From Mortierella sp. BCC40632 (taxonomy: Eukaryota > Mortierellomycota > Mortierellomycetes > Mortierellales > Mortierellaceae): DNA of 64,000 bases. Position 1 is the stretch's first letter. Each line of letters starts with the position of its first letter. The position numbers and the translations under genes were made by a program. Where the stretch lies: assembly GCA_011634665.1 (NCBI GenBank), contig WAEK01000012.1, positions 868,001 through 932,000 of the forward strand. Reading direction: 5' to 3'. Under the pieces are notes generated by a model. The model did no database searches, was not told where the DNA came from, and was given only the letters and a program-made list of their open reading frames with translations. Below, piece after piece: positions 42,528-55,858 of the stretch.

Positions 42528-44130
42528 AGCTTCTTCTTCCTGATGGTGGTGGTGGTGCTGTTCCCGAGGATGTCTCCGTATCAGCCTCCGTAATAGTAAC
42601 TGAAGCCGTCGATGGTGATAAGTAATTCTTCCTCTGCTTCTGCTTGCCAGCGTGTTTCTTGGTTGCTTCCTTTGTTAAAAAAAAAAGAAAAGAAAAGAAA
42701 GAAAGAAAGAGGGAGAGAAAGAAAGAAAAGGAATGGCCTATGCGATCGCGTTGCTTCAGTCTCTTGAGCTATTGCTGAGGAGTGGTAAAAAAAAAAAACA
42801 TTAAAGAACACGCGAGTTAGTGAGTAGTTGGACCAGAAGACCCGAGGTATTTAAGGTTGTGGAGAGGGTGAGGGCACAAACGTTCTATTCTTTGTTATTA
42901 TTTTATGTTTTGTATTCGAGGGCTCCACACCAAGCAGCAGAAGTAGGGGCAGAGAGGGAAAGGAACATGAACTATGCATGCTTACATGAAATGCGTTCGC
43001 AATGAGAGAATTCGTTACAAAGACTCGGAATGGGTGGCGAATGTTTCAATCTGGGGGAGGAAGAGGGGAAGAAGGGGTTGAATGAGACAAAGTGAGAGAG
43101 AAAGAGAGCTTGCAAGTGAGTGAGAGAAGAGAGAGAGAGTGTGTGTGTGTGCGTGTGAGTGAGAGAAAGAAAGAGAGAGGGAAGAGAAGAAGAGAGAGAG
43201 AGAAGAAGAAGAGATCAGCGACAGTGATGCGCCTTTTTAGCCTCTTAGTGGCTCCGAGGCGAGGACAGAGGAGGGGTCAAGTGACCCCACATCCAACCAG
43301 GTCTCCTCCAGGAATGGTCAGGATAGATGTCGACGCGTGCACGAGCACTCGGGGAGAAGAATAAAGAAAATCCTGTCCGATGATCCTTCTCCAAAAAAGC
43401 GCATTCGAGAGAGACAGACGCACACAACAGCCGCGTCTCTCCTTCTTTCTTTCTCACTCTTTATCTCTCTCCCTTTCTCGACAACAACAACAGCAGTAAC
43501 AAAAACAAACTTCAACCTAGACTCCAAACTCTCGGCTGCATTCATATACATCCAAACTCGTACATCTCTGGAAAAAAGAACAAAAGAGCTAGCTGTTTAC
43601 CCCGATTGTGTGTGTTTATGGACTTTGTGTGTCCGTGGGCTCGGAAAAAAAAAAGAGAGAGAGAGAACAACACCATGAGCCTTCCATGCCCCTCTTTCTA
43701 TCTTCTTGGCTTTTTTTAACCACAAAATCTGTTTCACATCTTTTCACATAAACTCCTCAGAATTATAATATTTGGAATCGAGTCTATTACGAGGGTTTTG
43801 CAAAAAAGGTGCAAAGTATTAAAAAGGGGATAGTCTGGGGAGGAGCGAGAGGAAGCAAGCAAAGAGGAAACTTCTATAAACAGACGGCAAGAGGAGAGGG
43901 GACTATACAGATAAGCAAAAGGAAATAAAAGAAAAAGATGCCAGCAACAAAGCAATAAAAAAAAGAAAAGAGTAAGAAAAAAAGAAAAAAAAAAGAAATA
44001 TACTACGGGACAACAGGGAGGACTATGGCTGCAAAAAAAGGATCTCCAAGAATTGTTCATATTATATAAAAGAAGAACAATAAAAAGTAAAGAGATGAGG
44101 AACTACAGCCATTAATTGGAAAGGGGAAGC
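42528..44130. other. Intergenic upstream of the acetyl-CoA synthetase gene and 3' of the C2H2 gene
   Basis: No gene is seen. The stretch is GA-rich, with GT/GA repeats at about 43086-43212. A-rich tracts near 43960-44000 lie on the 3' side of the C2H2 gene. Confidence 0.5.
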
Positions 44131-46620
44131 TTATGCGGCTTGAGACTGGCGAAACGCGTACCCTTGCTTGGTTGGCAACTTGGACATCATAGTGGCTGCA
44201 GGCAGGACGCAGACGATGAACAGGGGAAAAGGGATGGAGGGGGGGCAAGTCAGCCCTTTGGACGGAATATCGCAAACAACAGGAGAGAAGAGTTCCATCG
44301 ATTGAGTTTACTTACTCCGTGTGGGCGACGAGGTCGAGTACAGGGACTCATTCAAGTCTGGAGCAGGAGACGATGAGGTCAAGGAGGACATCATCGGATG
44401 AGGTGGCAGGGCGGCAGAATTCATCGAGTACGACGATTGGTGGTACGGCTGAGGATGGTGCAGATGAGAGGATGACATCTCATCCGTCAGGGGAGGCGAG
44501 GGCGAGCTCTGACCGCTGCTTCCACCGCCGGCGGGTCCCGCACCGCCATTGGCCCCTTGCATCAGAGGAAGGCTCTTTAGATCATTGCTACCATCTGAGT
44601 TGTTGTACCCATGATGGGGATGGAACGACTCAATACTCGAACCATGGTGTGGGTGATGATGCGATTGACCATGGCTCGAGTGAGAAGTATCACTGTTTGA
44701 GCCATTGAACCCCGAGGGCATCACAGGCATAAAGTGAGACGAGATCGATGAAGGAAAGGAAAAGTTCTCGTACTGGGGCATGGGCGAAGATCGCGGAGAC
44801 TCGCCATTGGGGTTCGAGAGCATCATATCTGAGGGGGCGGTCGATGTTGGATGATGCGACGAATGCGACTGCTGAGGAGAGGCTTCATCATCATATTGCT
44901 TATGGATTTCATTTGGCGCGACAGACTTGAGGTCAAGACGGATCGTATCGAACCTTGGTACCATACTGTTCAGCTGGTCCAAGTGGTCCAACGGATACAT
45001 CGAGTTGCTAAAACCATAAGTCGAGTGACTCATCATGTCGAACGAGTCGTCATCATTCATGGACGAGGACGTGCCCAAGGCCGAGGATGATCGCGCAATG
45101 GGGGTGCCTCCAGGAGACAGAGGAGGCGAAAAATCGCGACCATACTCGGAACCATCCTGGTTCACAGAACTGTAGCTGTTCGACAGATGGAACGAAGGAT
45201 GAGGCAAGAATCCGCCCATGCCACTAGAGAGGTGTTGGTCCTGAGATCCGCTTGCGGACGAAACAGGGGCGGATAGGGAAGGGTCCTGGCCCTCTTGCTT
45301 CGTCATGGGTCCAGAACCTGCGCCTGTGAGAGCGCCGTTCGTCCCAGCCTCCAATCCGCGGCTCTCGAACCGACGATGAGCATGGGCCTTCTTGGAGTGT
45401 GTCCGCTGATGAGCCGAAAAGTTGTCCGAGCGGCTGAACGACTTGTTACAGCCCGCAAATTCACACTGGAAAGGACGCTCCTTCGTGTGAACCAACATAT
45501 GTCTCTTCAAATGTTCAAAACGTTTGAAGCTCCACTCACAGGTTGGGTACTTGCAAGGGTGCTTGTTGTTCGAGCCACTTCCCGTCGAAGAGATACTGGT
45601 CGTGGAGCAGATCGAGTTGTTTCGCTTGACCTTGGCGCTGTTGCTTCGGATTGCTCCTGTAGTCGAATGGTGATGATGACTGTTGCTTGACGGTGCAGAA
45701 TGACCATTGGTCATCATGCCAGGACCCGATGGAATAAAGCCATCAGCCATGGGCGATGGGTTACCCGAGGAGGGCATCACCTGGTTCAAGGCATGCTGTT
45801 GCAGCTGCAACTGTTGCTGCTGTTGTAGCGCGTGCTGTTGCGAAAACTGCGTTCGGTAGTAATGCATGGTCGCAGGGTCGATCTGTGCTGCATCCAAGTG
45901 ATGGAGCACAGGAGGTGGAACCCCGACACCACCCATCATCGCCGAGGGAGGAGGAGAAATTGAAGACCAGGAGCCTTGACGATGCAAGTGTTTCTCCTCA
46001 GAGACCTTGCGTTTGTGCTCTGCTTGGTCAACGCTCAGGATTGGGACCGAGTTTCGGCGGAAGGGTTCGTACAGGCTCGAGTTGTGGCCATGCATGGCCA
46101 TGAAGGACGAGGGGCCATTGGAGCTCGGCAGTGTCGTCGAGGGGAAGGAGGGCGAGTTAGGAGCGGACAGGGGGCCGACGCCCATACCAGAGAACATTGT
46201 TCCTGCGTGGTGGCCGTTGGTTGAGGTCGTGAATCCTGCAGAGGAAGGAGGAGTGGTGTACATGGTATTACTCTGAAAGTGATGAAGGGAGCTATGTCCT
46301 GGGGATGACATGGCAAGTGGATGGGGAGTGGTGACGGACCGAAGCATGCTGCTGCTCTTGCTGCCTTTGAGGGACCTCTGTTTTGGACCTATCGCCGTGG
46401 GCGGCGGGAAGGCTGAGGTGGGATCCTCTTGCTTCATGATATCTTCCATGGGCGACGGCGGCTGTACGGTCTTTTGCTCGGCCAGGCTGTGGTTCTGGGC
46501 AGCCAAGTCGGCAGTGGTCTCCAAAGGAGTGCTGCACTCGACGACTGAAGATAAAGAGTGTGTGTGAGAAGGAGGGAGAGAAAGCAAGAGAGAGAGAAAA
46601 AAAAGACGGGGGGGGGACAA
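44131..46620 (-). CDS. C2H2 zinc-finger transcription factor
   Basis: The main exon runs from 44316 up to about 46548 or 46620. The last exon, 44131-44195, joins A|CC in frame and adds [20 protein letters not shown]. Two adjacent fingers lie at about residues 352-408: [19 protein letters not shown] and the following LVH, then [19 protein letters not shown] and QRTH. The TKERPFQC linker is the type found in fungal developmental and stress regulators such as BrlA-like and Com2-like proteins. The rest is Ser/His/Gln-rich and disordered. The start is uncertain: the frame's first 28 residues ([20 protein letters not shown]) look like a polypyrimidine tract ending in TCTTCAG, i.e. an intron end. 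The true start is then in an upstream exon, or at the Met of [10 protein letters not shown]. Confidence 0.85.
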
Positions 46621-49600
46621 AGACGGGAAGGATGGGAGGGTTTGTCCTTTTAGTGAAATGCAATGTATGACAATCTGCTAGGCCGTGAAAGATCTCTCAT
46701 GAAGAGAAAAAAAGAGAAGAGAGAAAGAGAGAGAAAGAGAGAAAAAAAAAAAAAAATAGACCCCTTTTCCGGCCTTTCTAAAAATTGACCGCTTTTTCAA
46801 GTACCTGTACTCTCTACCATATTCTTAGGCGGTCTTGTTCTCAGGGGCAGTGTTGTCACAGCGGGAAGAATGTACAGGCGCAGGTCCCCGGATGCTGTCT
46901 GGGCTTTGCAATAGGGTCGTGGAAGAGTGTTGCGAGGAATGTGGGCTCTGGCTAGCAAAGAAAGAAAGCGGGGGCAGCAGCGGGATCATGCGAGGTATTT
47001 TGTCGTTAACACTTGTCATTTCTGGCTCTGCCTGTGGCAAACAGAATCTGCGGACCAGAGGATCGTCTCCAAGGGCTGAGCTACCAACAGCTTGGGACAG
47101 CCCCATTTGTGGTCCAAGGAGGAAGCAGAAAAAAAAATATATCATCGGAAAGAGTGGGGGTAAGGATGGAATAGGGGTGGAGCACAACCCCCGCGGAAAG
47201 TGATATCGAAGAAAGACCACAGCCTCACGGAGTGGTCTGAGTCCTGCCCAAAAGAGTAGGGCGCAGGGGCCGCAAAATGGGCTGGACTAACAAAGCTGCA
47301 GAATGCGCTATTGCCCTGTGATTCCTGGGGACCATTCCACAGACACAAGGTTTCTTCTTTTCCTTGGGAGCTCAGGCTGGCAGGGTGTTACACAGGGAAG
47401 GGAAAAGCCAAGTCGTACCACGGATGTCTGGCAGGAAAGAGTTTTTTCTGCGAAATGGACCCGCTGAGAGGATCGGCGACGCACAAGAAAGAGAGAAGGG
47501 AGGAATCGAGCAGAGTGTGTTTATGCGCACGTAAATTAATACGTATGTGTGCGGGTGTGAATGTGTATGTGTGTGTGCGTGTATGTGTGTGTAGAAAAGT
47601 GGATGCTGACCCAAGTCTTGGGACAGGAGTGTACAATGATAGACGGGAAGGAGGTGAGCGGCGAAGGGACCGAGGAATGGAAACGTTGAGGTCAAGGGAG
47701 TGTTGATCAGGGTTATGAACCGTCCAAGGTGGAAGGATAGGGAGCGCTGGCCGAAGGAGAGATGGGGATGCAGGCAAAGGGTCGAGGGCGAGGGCAAGAG
47801 AAGAGAGAGATAGAGAGAGAGATAGAGAGAAATAGAGAGAGAGAGAGAGGTTGAGAGAGAAAAGAAAAGAAAAGAGAAAACAAGAGGGTATGGGAGCTGT
47901 GGATTTTATGGGGTCCAGCGCTGTGCCACCTAAGTCCTCCTGCCTGTCGTTGCTTCTAGTCGTAAGGGGAAAGGGTACGGTGCGGTGGTGGGCCTGTGGC
48001 GCTCTGGATTGCAGCGGGTCATCGGCACGAAAGAATAGGCGCATGGGGCACGACTCGAAACAGTGGAATATGGTGAAAACAGGCGACGGCGACTGGTCGG
48101 AGGGAGCCTCAGACGCAGAATAGAATCAGAGCCAGCTCATGTAATGCAATGGACCAGTTTGGTCCCTTGCAAGAGCACTTTTCATTGTCCTTACATTGAA
48201 AGAAGAGATGGGGATATGTCAAATCCTGTACACGGGGCCGTCGCGGCCTGATCTGTCAGAGGTTGGTTCCGCAAGATGAGAGGACAACCAGCTGGAACGG
48301 ATGAGCAAGTTCAAAGGAAGGGGAGGGGGGTGAGGCAAGAAGAGTGTGAGTGGGAGAGCGTGAGCGGACGAGAGTGGGCAGCAGGGGGAAGCGAGCGGTG
48401 AAGGGACTGAAGGAAGGGGAGGAAAGCGGCAGAAGGAGTCAGCGCAGGGTAGTCGTGGATCGGGGAAGAGTGAAAGATGGCAATGGCGGCCAGTGGAGAG
48501 AGGATGAGCAATTATATGACAACAGGTGCTTTCTTGTCGACAACGACGGGGCAATGGAGATGAGCAGTGCACGGCCAGGTCTGCTTGGCTGCCCTGCTTC
48601 CTGCTGCAGCGCTTTCTATTTATGTGCCAGGGAAGGAGATGGACCCGAGACGAGGTGACAGGACCGGACCCTCTGCCCCCACCCCACCCCACCCCCTCCT
48701 CATGGCCTGCCCTCGACCGCGCTCTTGGGCAGTTTACCATTCCAGCCAACACCGCACCGGGAGGATACTCCGAGGCTAGATTTCTCTTTTGTCGAGTGTT
48801 TCTGGCTCCTTCCTCGTGCATCGGCCAAGCCAAGGCGAGCATGCTTCACAGGACGCGGATGGGACTATTGACGAAGGAAACTCAGGGGCTAAGAAAGAAA
48901 CCCGCGCATACATTGGCCCAGTGCAAAGCGACAGAGAATCAAATGACAAGGCCGTGTCCGCGTCGGAGTGGATTGAAATGCAATCTGAGCGAGCATACAC
49001 AGTTTGGCCCTTTCCTTCTGCCTTCACGACCACGTCCACCCTCTTCTGCCCGCCTCTTTGCCCGTCTGCGTGCAGGATCCCCCTCTCCTCAATCCTGCAA
49101 TATGTAACGTGCCGTCGTCATCGAACATTACATTCTCTTTTGAAAGAGTAATTCGCTGCTTATCATATCTCCAGCTCTTGCTAATGGTGCTAGCAGGACT
49201 ACGGCCATGGCGAACAAAGGCGTCCATCAAAAACCCTTCGAAACGGTCTCTCGATGGACATTGTCATTGTCGCTCGAAAAAAGTATCCTTCATGGAGTCG
49301 GAAGCACATCTCAAGGAAGCGACCCGTCCGGCTCAACAAACACTGGACACAACTTTAAGCAAATGGTTGATTGAAAACAGACCAACCAAAAGAAAGGGGT
49401 GTGGATGGAAACACACAAAGCTTGAATAGCCTTGCAGCATGCAGCTTACTTGCGTTTGCTCCTTTGTCTATACTGGCAGGTCTATCTCGTCTCTGTCTCT
49501 TTCTTTCTTTCCGAGCTGCATTGCACAAGTCCTTTTGTGGACAGGGAACACAATTCTGTCGTCTACATGGACTGTGCTTCACTCATTATGCAAAAAAAGA

Positions 49601-50590
49601 CAATCCTATCTCTGGTGAACAAGTGCAAAGCCGTGCATCAATGTTGTTGCATGTGTCCTTTTTGATGCGCGCGCATTCAAGCACACTATTGATACACTTT
49701 GGCCTCTGGGCCTGATGTTGCCGTCTCTCCGTTCCCTCCCCCTCCCCCAAAACCCCGCCTCTTCCCTCGCTTTAAAGCAGCGGCGCTTGAGGAGGATACA
49801 GCAAACCCATTGTTTTGGTCAGAAGGCTCAGTCGGTCGCAGTCGGCTATCATTTGGAGGCAAGCACTCATCCACCCACCCACACATACAAAAGAGATGGT
49901 CCAGCCGAATAAGGAGATGGAAGAGGAGGGGAGAGAGCTCAAAGGCCTCTTAACTCCCCCCAAGCATCCATTGCTAAACTGGACAGTAACACTTCAGGCG
50001 CGGGAACAGCTTTCCCCGAGGCGAGACGTAAATCATTCAGGTACGGCGTCAGGTCCTGCCCTGTTGTGTGTCGTACAAGGTGAAGGGATAGGTATTTCTG
50101 CCGAACAGGGGTGCGCGATGACGAGTAACCCTCACTCGTTATACTGTTCGATACTCAAAAAGAAGATAGCTATCGTGATCTACCTCCATACATAATCACT
50201 TTTAGGATTACCATCCGTGGCCGCTCTTCAGCGAAACGAGCACAAGCATGCAACCTGAAAAAAAGGGAGGTTTAGATATGACAAAAGACCAAAGAACACG
50301 GTTCAAATATCTCCGCCGCTTCTCTCGGGCCAATCTCTATGCAAATCAATGTTACCATGGGGCTTTACGCGCCATTGTCATCATCGATCGTAAACACGGT
50401 TTATTGGGCGCACGGCTATCCCTAGTCCACAATAGCTCACTTCTTTTGCCTTTTTGTCTTCCTTCTTGCTCCTATCCCGGACCAATCTGGTAAGCGACGG
50501 CAGAAACGGACCAGAGATTTGTGCCTATTTTTCTTTTCCGTAACTGGATCAAAAAAAGAGAAAAAGAGAGGGAGGGAGGCATTACCCGCT

Positions 50591-50596
<6 letters not shown>

Positions 50597-50646
<50 letters not shown>

Positions 50647-50655
50647 TTTTTTTTT
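50597..50655. repeat. CT microsatellite followed by poly-T
   Basis: A TC array of about 40 nt runs directly into a T tract of about 17 nt. Confidence 0.9.
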
Positions 50656-53600
50656 CTCTCTTTCTATCTCTCTCTCTCTCTCCCAGAAAGAACTGTGGCC
50701 TAGCGCTCCCACTCTTTCCAGCCCCCGTCCAACAACGTGGAGTTTTCCTTTGCCTTGTCGGAACACCAATGTACACCGGAACGATTGAAAATGTCATAGC
50801 CTAGAACCTTCAAAGGACAAAGCCAGCGAGTTAGAGAGAAAGAGTGAGGAACAGAGAGAAACAACAGTCTCAGTGTAACAGACGTTCAAAAAAAAAAAAA
50901 AAAAAACAAGGGGAAGGGGATACACAGACGGAGAGGGGGGTGGGGGGACTAGGATAGAACAAAGAACGAGAGAAAAGAGAAAGAGGAAAAAGAGAGATAG
51001 AGAGATAGAGAGAGAGAGAGAACTGAATCTGTGGAGCAAAGACGAGAAGGGGTGAGGGCAATAGGGAGCTAAAATGTCGCAGCATGAGCCTTTAGGATGT
51101 GCAGTCAAGCACCGGCCCAAAATGGGCCTGCATGGAGACCGGAGCGTTGCAAACCCACCATCGAAACCCACACACCGTCTTTTGCTCTTTTGAGCCCTGA
51201 TACCACAAGCCAAACGCTCCCCCAAGTCCTAATTGTCGTGCTTCTGTATTTCTCATCAGAGGAGGCGTATGTCGTATGTTTTGTGTCCCTCAGAAAAAAA
51301 GAAAAGAAAAGAAAAGAAAAAAAAGAAAAGAAAGAAAAAAGTCCACCATGCAGCAAGACGTAAAAAAGTGATGAGCACAATGTCATTTGGGCTGCATGTT
51401 CCCTCCCGGTCCAGAGTTTCCCTGGAGACCCAGTCATCCGTCTTCTCTCTCTCTCTCTCCTCTCTCTTTTTTACAAAGTAGCTCAAAATGTCCACTGCGC
51501 CCCTTTTCGCCCCCCCTCCACACGGATATTCTGGCCCGCATTCCTTTTGTCTGGTACCTGAGGAAGCATACCAACTCTATATGGATTTGAGTTAATGGGG
51601 GGGGGAGTGTGAGGGACGCAGCCTTTTTGTGAGATTTTTTCTTTTTTCTTCCATATTCTGCGCGATAGCAGATGATGGCTTCCCGCTGGCTAAAGACAGT
51701 GTGTTAGCTAAGTATAGACGAAGGCTAGAGCGCGCCTTTTTTTTTTTTTTCTTCTTTCTTTCTTTCTTTCTTTTTTTTTCGCTGGGATGGGAAAATGAAC
51801 AAAAAAAAAAAGGCAGCCTTGGACCTCTTTCGACCTCGCGACATTCCCTTCGGCTTCCCCTTTGCCCTCCTCCCCTCATGCACGTTCCTCTTGTGCGTGT
51901 GTGTGTGTGTGTATGTGTGAATATTGTGTTGATATTGTGTGTATGTTGCGTGTGCGCGCGCGTGCGTGCGTGTGTTTTTTACCAAAAGGGAGAGTTTGTT
52001 CGTATGCACGAAGCTGACGAAAACTGAAAAAAAAAAAAACTATGAGCGAGCGAATAAGCCTCCTCTTTCTCTGTCTCTGTCTCTCTATCACTCTCGCTCA
52101 CTCCCCCTCGCCGATGCGAAGAAGGGTGAGAAAAGGAGAGGGTGAACAAAGTACCGGCAAGAGAAAAAGAGAAAGTTACAGATAGAGATGTGGCGATCCA
52201 AATGCATTTCCTCTTCTGAGGCTCGCCCGAGTTACACAGAAAAAGCAAATCCATTTTTTTAGATGCTTGCATCTGAACATAGAGTTCGCATGCGTATGTT
52301 AAGGAGACAGGCAGCAAAGGCGATGGGCGAAAAAGGGGGTGGGGTGGGGGAGAGAGACGAAATGGCAAAGAGCACGGTATGCAGGATACATCATATCGTC
52401 TCCCACCTTCTACCAGACTGGCTGTGGGAGAGAGAGTGAAGGATGAAGAAGCTGCAGTTGACGGGTCCTGTAGAACGATTGAAAAGACCAATCATCACCA
52501 ACAAGTGGTCATATTTTACTTCTGACCCGGAGAGTAAGCGACCGTCGACAAAGTCTATAATTAAGAGGGGGAAAAAAAGTAGGCGAAGGCGAAGGCGAAA
52601 AAAAAAAAAAAAAAGGAGGACTTTGTAGAGGTTCAAGGTCTACTCCTTTGAGGCTATCTTCCATACTTCGGCAACTTCTGTCACCCGCAGCTGAACGCGG
52701 CAATATCATGCATGAATGCCATCCAATGCGGAGCAAAACAGGGAAAGTACGGCATTCCTTGGAGTACAGAGCGGCGCACACAAGATCCCGCGCTAGTGGT
52801 CCTCCATGGCTTGATGCTTCTCATGCACAAGGCAAAGAGAGTTAGGGAGGGACCGGTCGGCAGGGTACATGGCGACATTCTTCTCCAAGTGGTTTTGAGT
52901 GTTTACATTCCGTTGCCATCCTTGCCCGAGTCCATGGCCTGCGTCGTGTGCACAAAAAAAAAAAAAAAAGAAGTCAATGGAGGCCATTTGCCCAACAAGG
53001 TCCTCTGGATTGGAGAAGGGGGTGGGGGAGGGGTTCGCGACCGTTTGTGTACGTACTGTACCATCTGCCTTCACACGCGAACCACAAAAAAAAAACGAGG
53101 TCAGTGGCCAAAAATAAGCATTGAGAGAAAGGAACTTGGGACTCGAGAGGATTTGGTCCCCGTATACGCTTTGCTTGTAAAGCGACAACGATGGTCAATT
53201 GATATCAGTAACCCCCACATTTGCTCCAATCTTGTCCTCTCTTGCATGAACATAAACTCAATGCCGGGTCATTGAGCCAACGCTTTCACCCTCTTTGCAC
53301 GGCCCTACAACCACAGGCCTCCACTCAGATCTGTTTCCAGCTGTCTGCCTTTGGACAGTCACCCATGTATCCAGCAGAGGCTTTGTCCTGCTGTGAGACA
53401 CAAATGGAAAACGCGTCCGATTGTTGATTCGCTCTCGTTACACGACAGATAGTAAGCAGAGGTCTGCAACATTACAAATAGACCAGAACACCCTTTTCCC
53501 CTCGCTCTCCATCCTCACATTAGAGTATACCTCTCTCTCGGCTCCAGCATCAAACACTCTCTGTTTGTAGAGACAATTTGCTCTGCCCATTGCTCATGTG

Positions 53601-54394
53601 CCTGTTGTACTCTGCCACCATCTCATCGTGCTATATCTATCGGACATGTCCATACAAGGTCCCACACAACAGACTTCCGGATGCTGAGAAGTGCATGACC
53701 TCCTCCAAATGTGGATGAATTTTACATCTCGCTCGTTGCTTGAATAAACCAATTGGCACAGCTAGGCGTCAAGTCAAAGAGCACGCGGCGAGTGACTGTT
53801 TGGTATCCTCTACCCTGCTCCCTTCTCGGTAGATTCCCAGACCCTTGAATTCAGAGAACCTTCGGGCAGCTATTGAGAGCGATGTACAAGTCATGAATAC
53901 CTCAGCTCAAGGAAAGCCTAGAAAACGAGAGAGAGAGAGAAAGAGAGAGAGAAGAAAAAGGAAAAAGAAAAAAGAGAGGAAAGAGGGGGGGGGGAGCCAG
54001 CGAACACACGAAATAATAAAGGGGCCCAAGCTGAATAAAAGCGGAGGCAGAATAGGGTCCCCTCTTCAGTCTACACACCACAACAGGCCAAGCCGTGATT
54101 AAGGTTTTCACCAAGAGGTACGGGTACCTTTGAACCCAAAACGCTGGCCAGGCAGAGCCCGGCGAATATAGCATTTTAGGTGCGGTGAACATGGGCCGAA
54201 CACACAGGACGGCTGTTTCCAATATGAAAATTTTAGATATCCGAACCTGTCTTGTGAGTGGCGTGTGTGCACCTTGTTCTCTCGCCAGACTAGCGAGAAA
54301 ACAATCAAAAGAAAGTTTTGGTAAAAAAGAAGTGAAGGGTGAGCAAAAAAGAAAAATAAAAAAAGATGCCTTTCAGTCAAGTCATCCTTTCTCA

Positions 54395-54395
<1 letters not shown>

Positions 54396-54434
<39 letters not shown>
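54396..54434. repeat. GA microsatellite, about 39 bp
   Basis: An uninterrupted AG dinucleotide array. Confidence 0.95.
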
Positions 54435-54435
<1 letters not shown>

Positions 54436-55858
54436 CTCGAGCTGTCATCATGACCCGAGAGAGTAGCGGATATCCCATCTTTGCAAGTGGTCTGAGTGAG
54501 GTGTGTGCAAGTTCCAGGTAAGAGCCTATGTGACTGATGGGTTATTGTGTGGAGAGAGGAGTCCCCTTCCTTCTACTCGCAGACCGTTGGACCAGTGCGC
54601 ATCGAGAGCGATAGAACGGGAGGATGAGAGCGGGCGCAAAGAGCAGGCACTGTTTACCGATAGCCAAACTTACTAGTGACCAGGGGTTGGGCAGTTCATG
54701 ACCAAGAAGTTTTGAACACAAAGCACCGTTGGTTCGAGTTGAACATTTAGACAGCAGAGAGGCGATAGGCAACGCCCGATATCGATGTCCGTGGCTGCGG
54801 CTGCACATGCCGATGGAGGAGAGTGGATCGAGCCAGAGAGAAAGAGAGAGAGAGAGCAAACGAAATGAAGGACACGAGAAAGAGAGGAGAGAGTAAGAGA
54901 GCGCACACACTGCATAAAATAACGCTGTTGCTGCAACAGCAACAACAGCAGACCTCCTCTTTGGTACTTCGTGCGGGTACCACAGGCGGCCCTCTGCTAA
55001 CCAAAACCCTCTGCAAGAAAGAGATTCGAGCCCAACGGCTAGGAGACAGCACCAAGACAGGGAAAGGGACATGGTTAGTCGCAGCCACGGTCTGTCACCA
55101 TCCCCACGACCCATGGTTCGCATCGCCGCTTTCTCCATCTTCATCTCCATTTCTCTCTCATTCATCCTGCATACAACCTTCGCCCTGCCCTGCTGATCCG
55201 CCCACTCTCTCTCTCTTTCTACCTTCGCCCTGAAACTCGCCCTATTCGGATCCGCCTTTCCCTCGCTCTGCCACTCCTCTCTTTCCCACCCTTTCTCACT
55301 TACTCACTCACTCACTCTCTCTCACTCTCTCTCTCTCTCTCTCTTTCTCACCTTCACCCACTCCCCTGGTTACTCGATCACTCGATCCCCCTTACTCGCC
55401 ATTCCTCGACTCCATTGACTTCCTCGACTCTGTTTTTTTTTTACTATTCTCTTGATCACCTTGGTTCACCATTAGCACCTGGGCTCGTGTGTCCTACGCC
55501 CACACGGTCCTCCCCTTCCCTTGTCACACGGTCCCCTTGCCCAGCATCACCCTTGTTCCCGTAATCTGCCTACCACATACCCCTACCCCACCTCACCCCC
55601 TCCGGTCCTCCCCCTGCACCCTTGTACATCTCTTCAGGGTTCGACAAGGAGGTACCCATTGCTCGGCCCCGACCCTGTGTGTCTCCTGCGCACCTGCGCA
55701 CCCCATTGAACTCTCCCGACTGAATTGACCAAGGAAAGCGACTCTCTCTCCTCCCTCGCTCCCGCTGCACCTTTGCGCCCCCTTCAGCCTTCACCGAGCA
55801 ACACCGTGACTAAACAACCCCAACCCGCACGCCATACCCACGATCCTGCTCTGCCGGG

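Larger units (their letters stand above)
46621..55858. other. Gene-poor stretch of about 9.2 kb between divergent regulator and receptor-like genes
   Basis: Nothing supports a gene. Frames are driven by GA/CT and GT/CA tracts. Simple repeats include GA near 47797-47850, CT followed by poly-T near 50597-50655, AAAAG-type purine repeats near 51294-51340, GT near 51895-51975, GA near 54396-54434 and CT near 55315-55345. The segment from about 55050 to 55858 is a pyrimidine-rich leader of the 55859 gene. Confidence 0.5.

Noticed and set aside
47388..49107. Several frames of 100-220 codons on both strands
   Set aside because: Mutually overlapping, low complexity, no splice logic and no recognisable domain.
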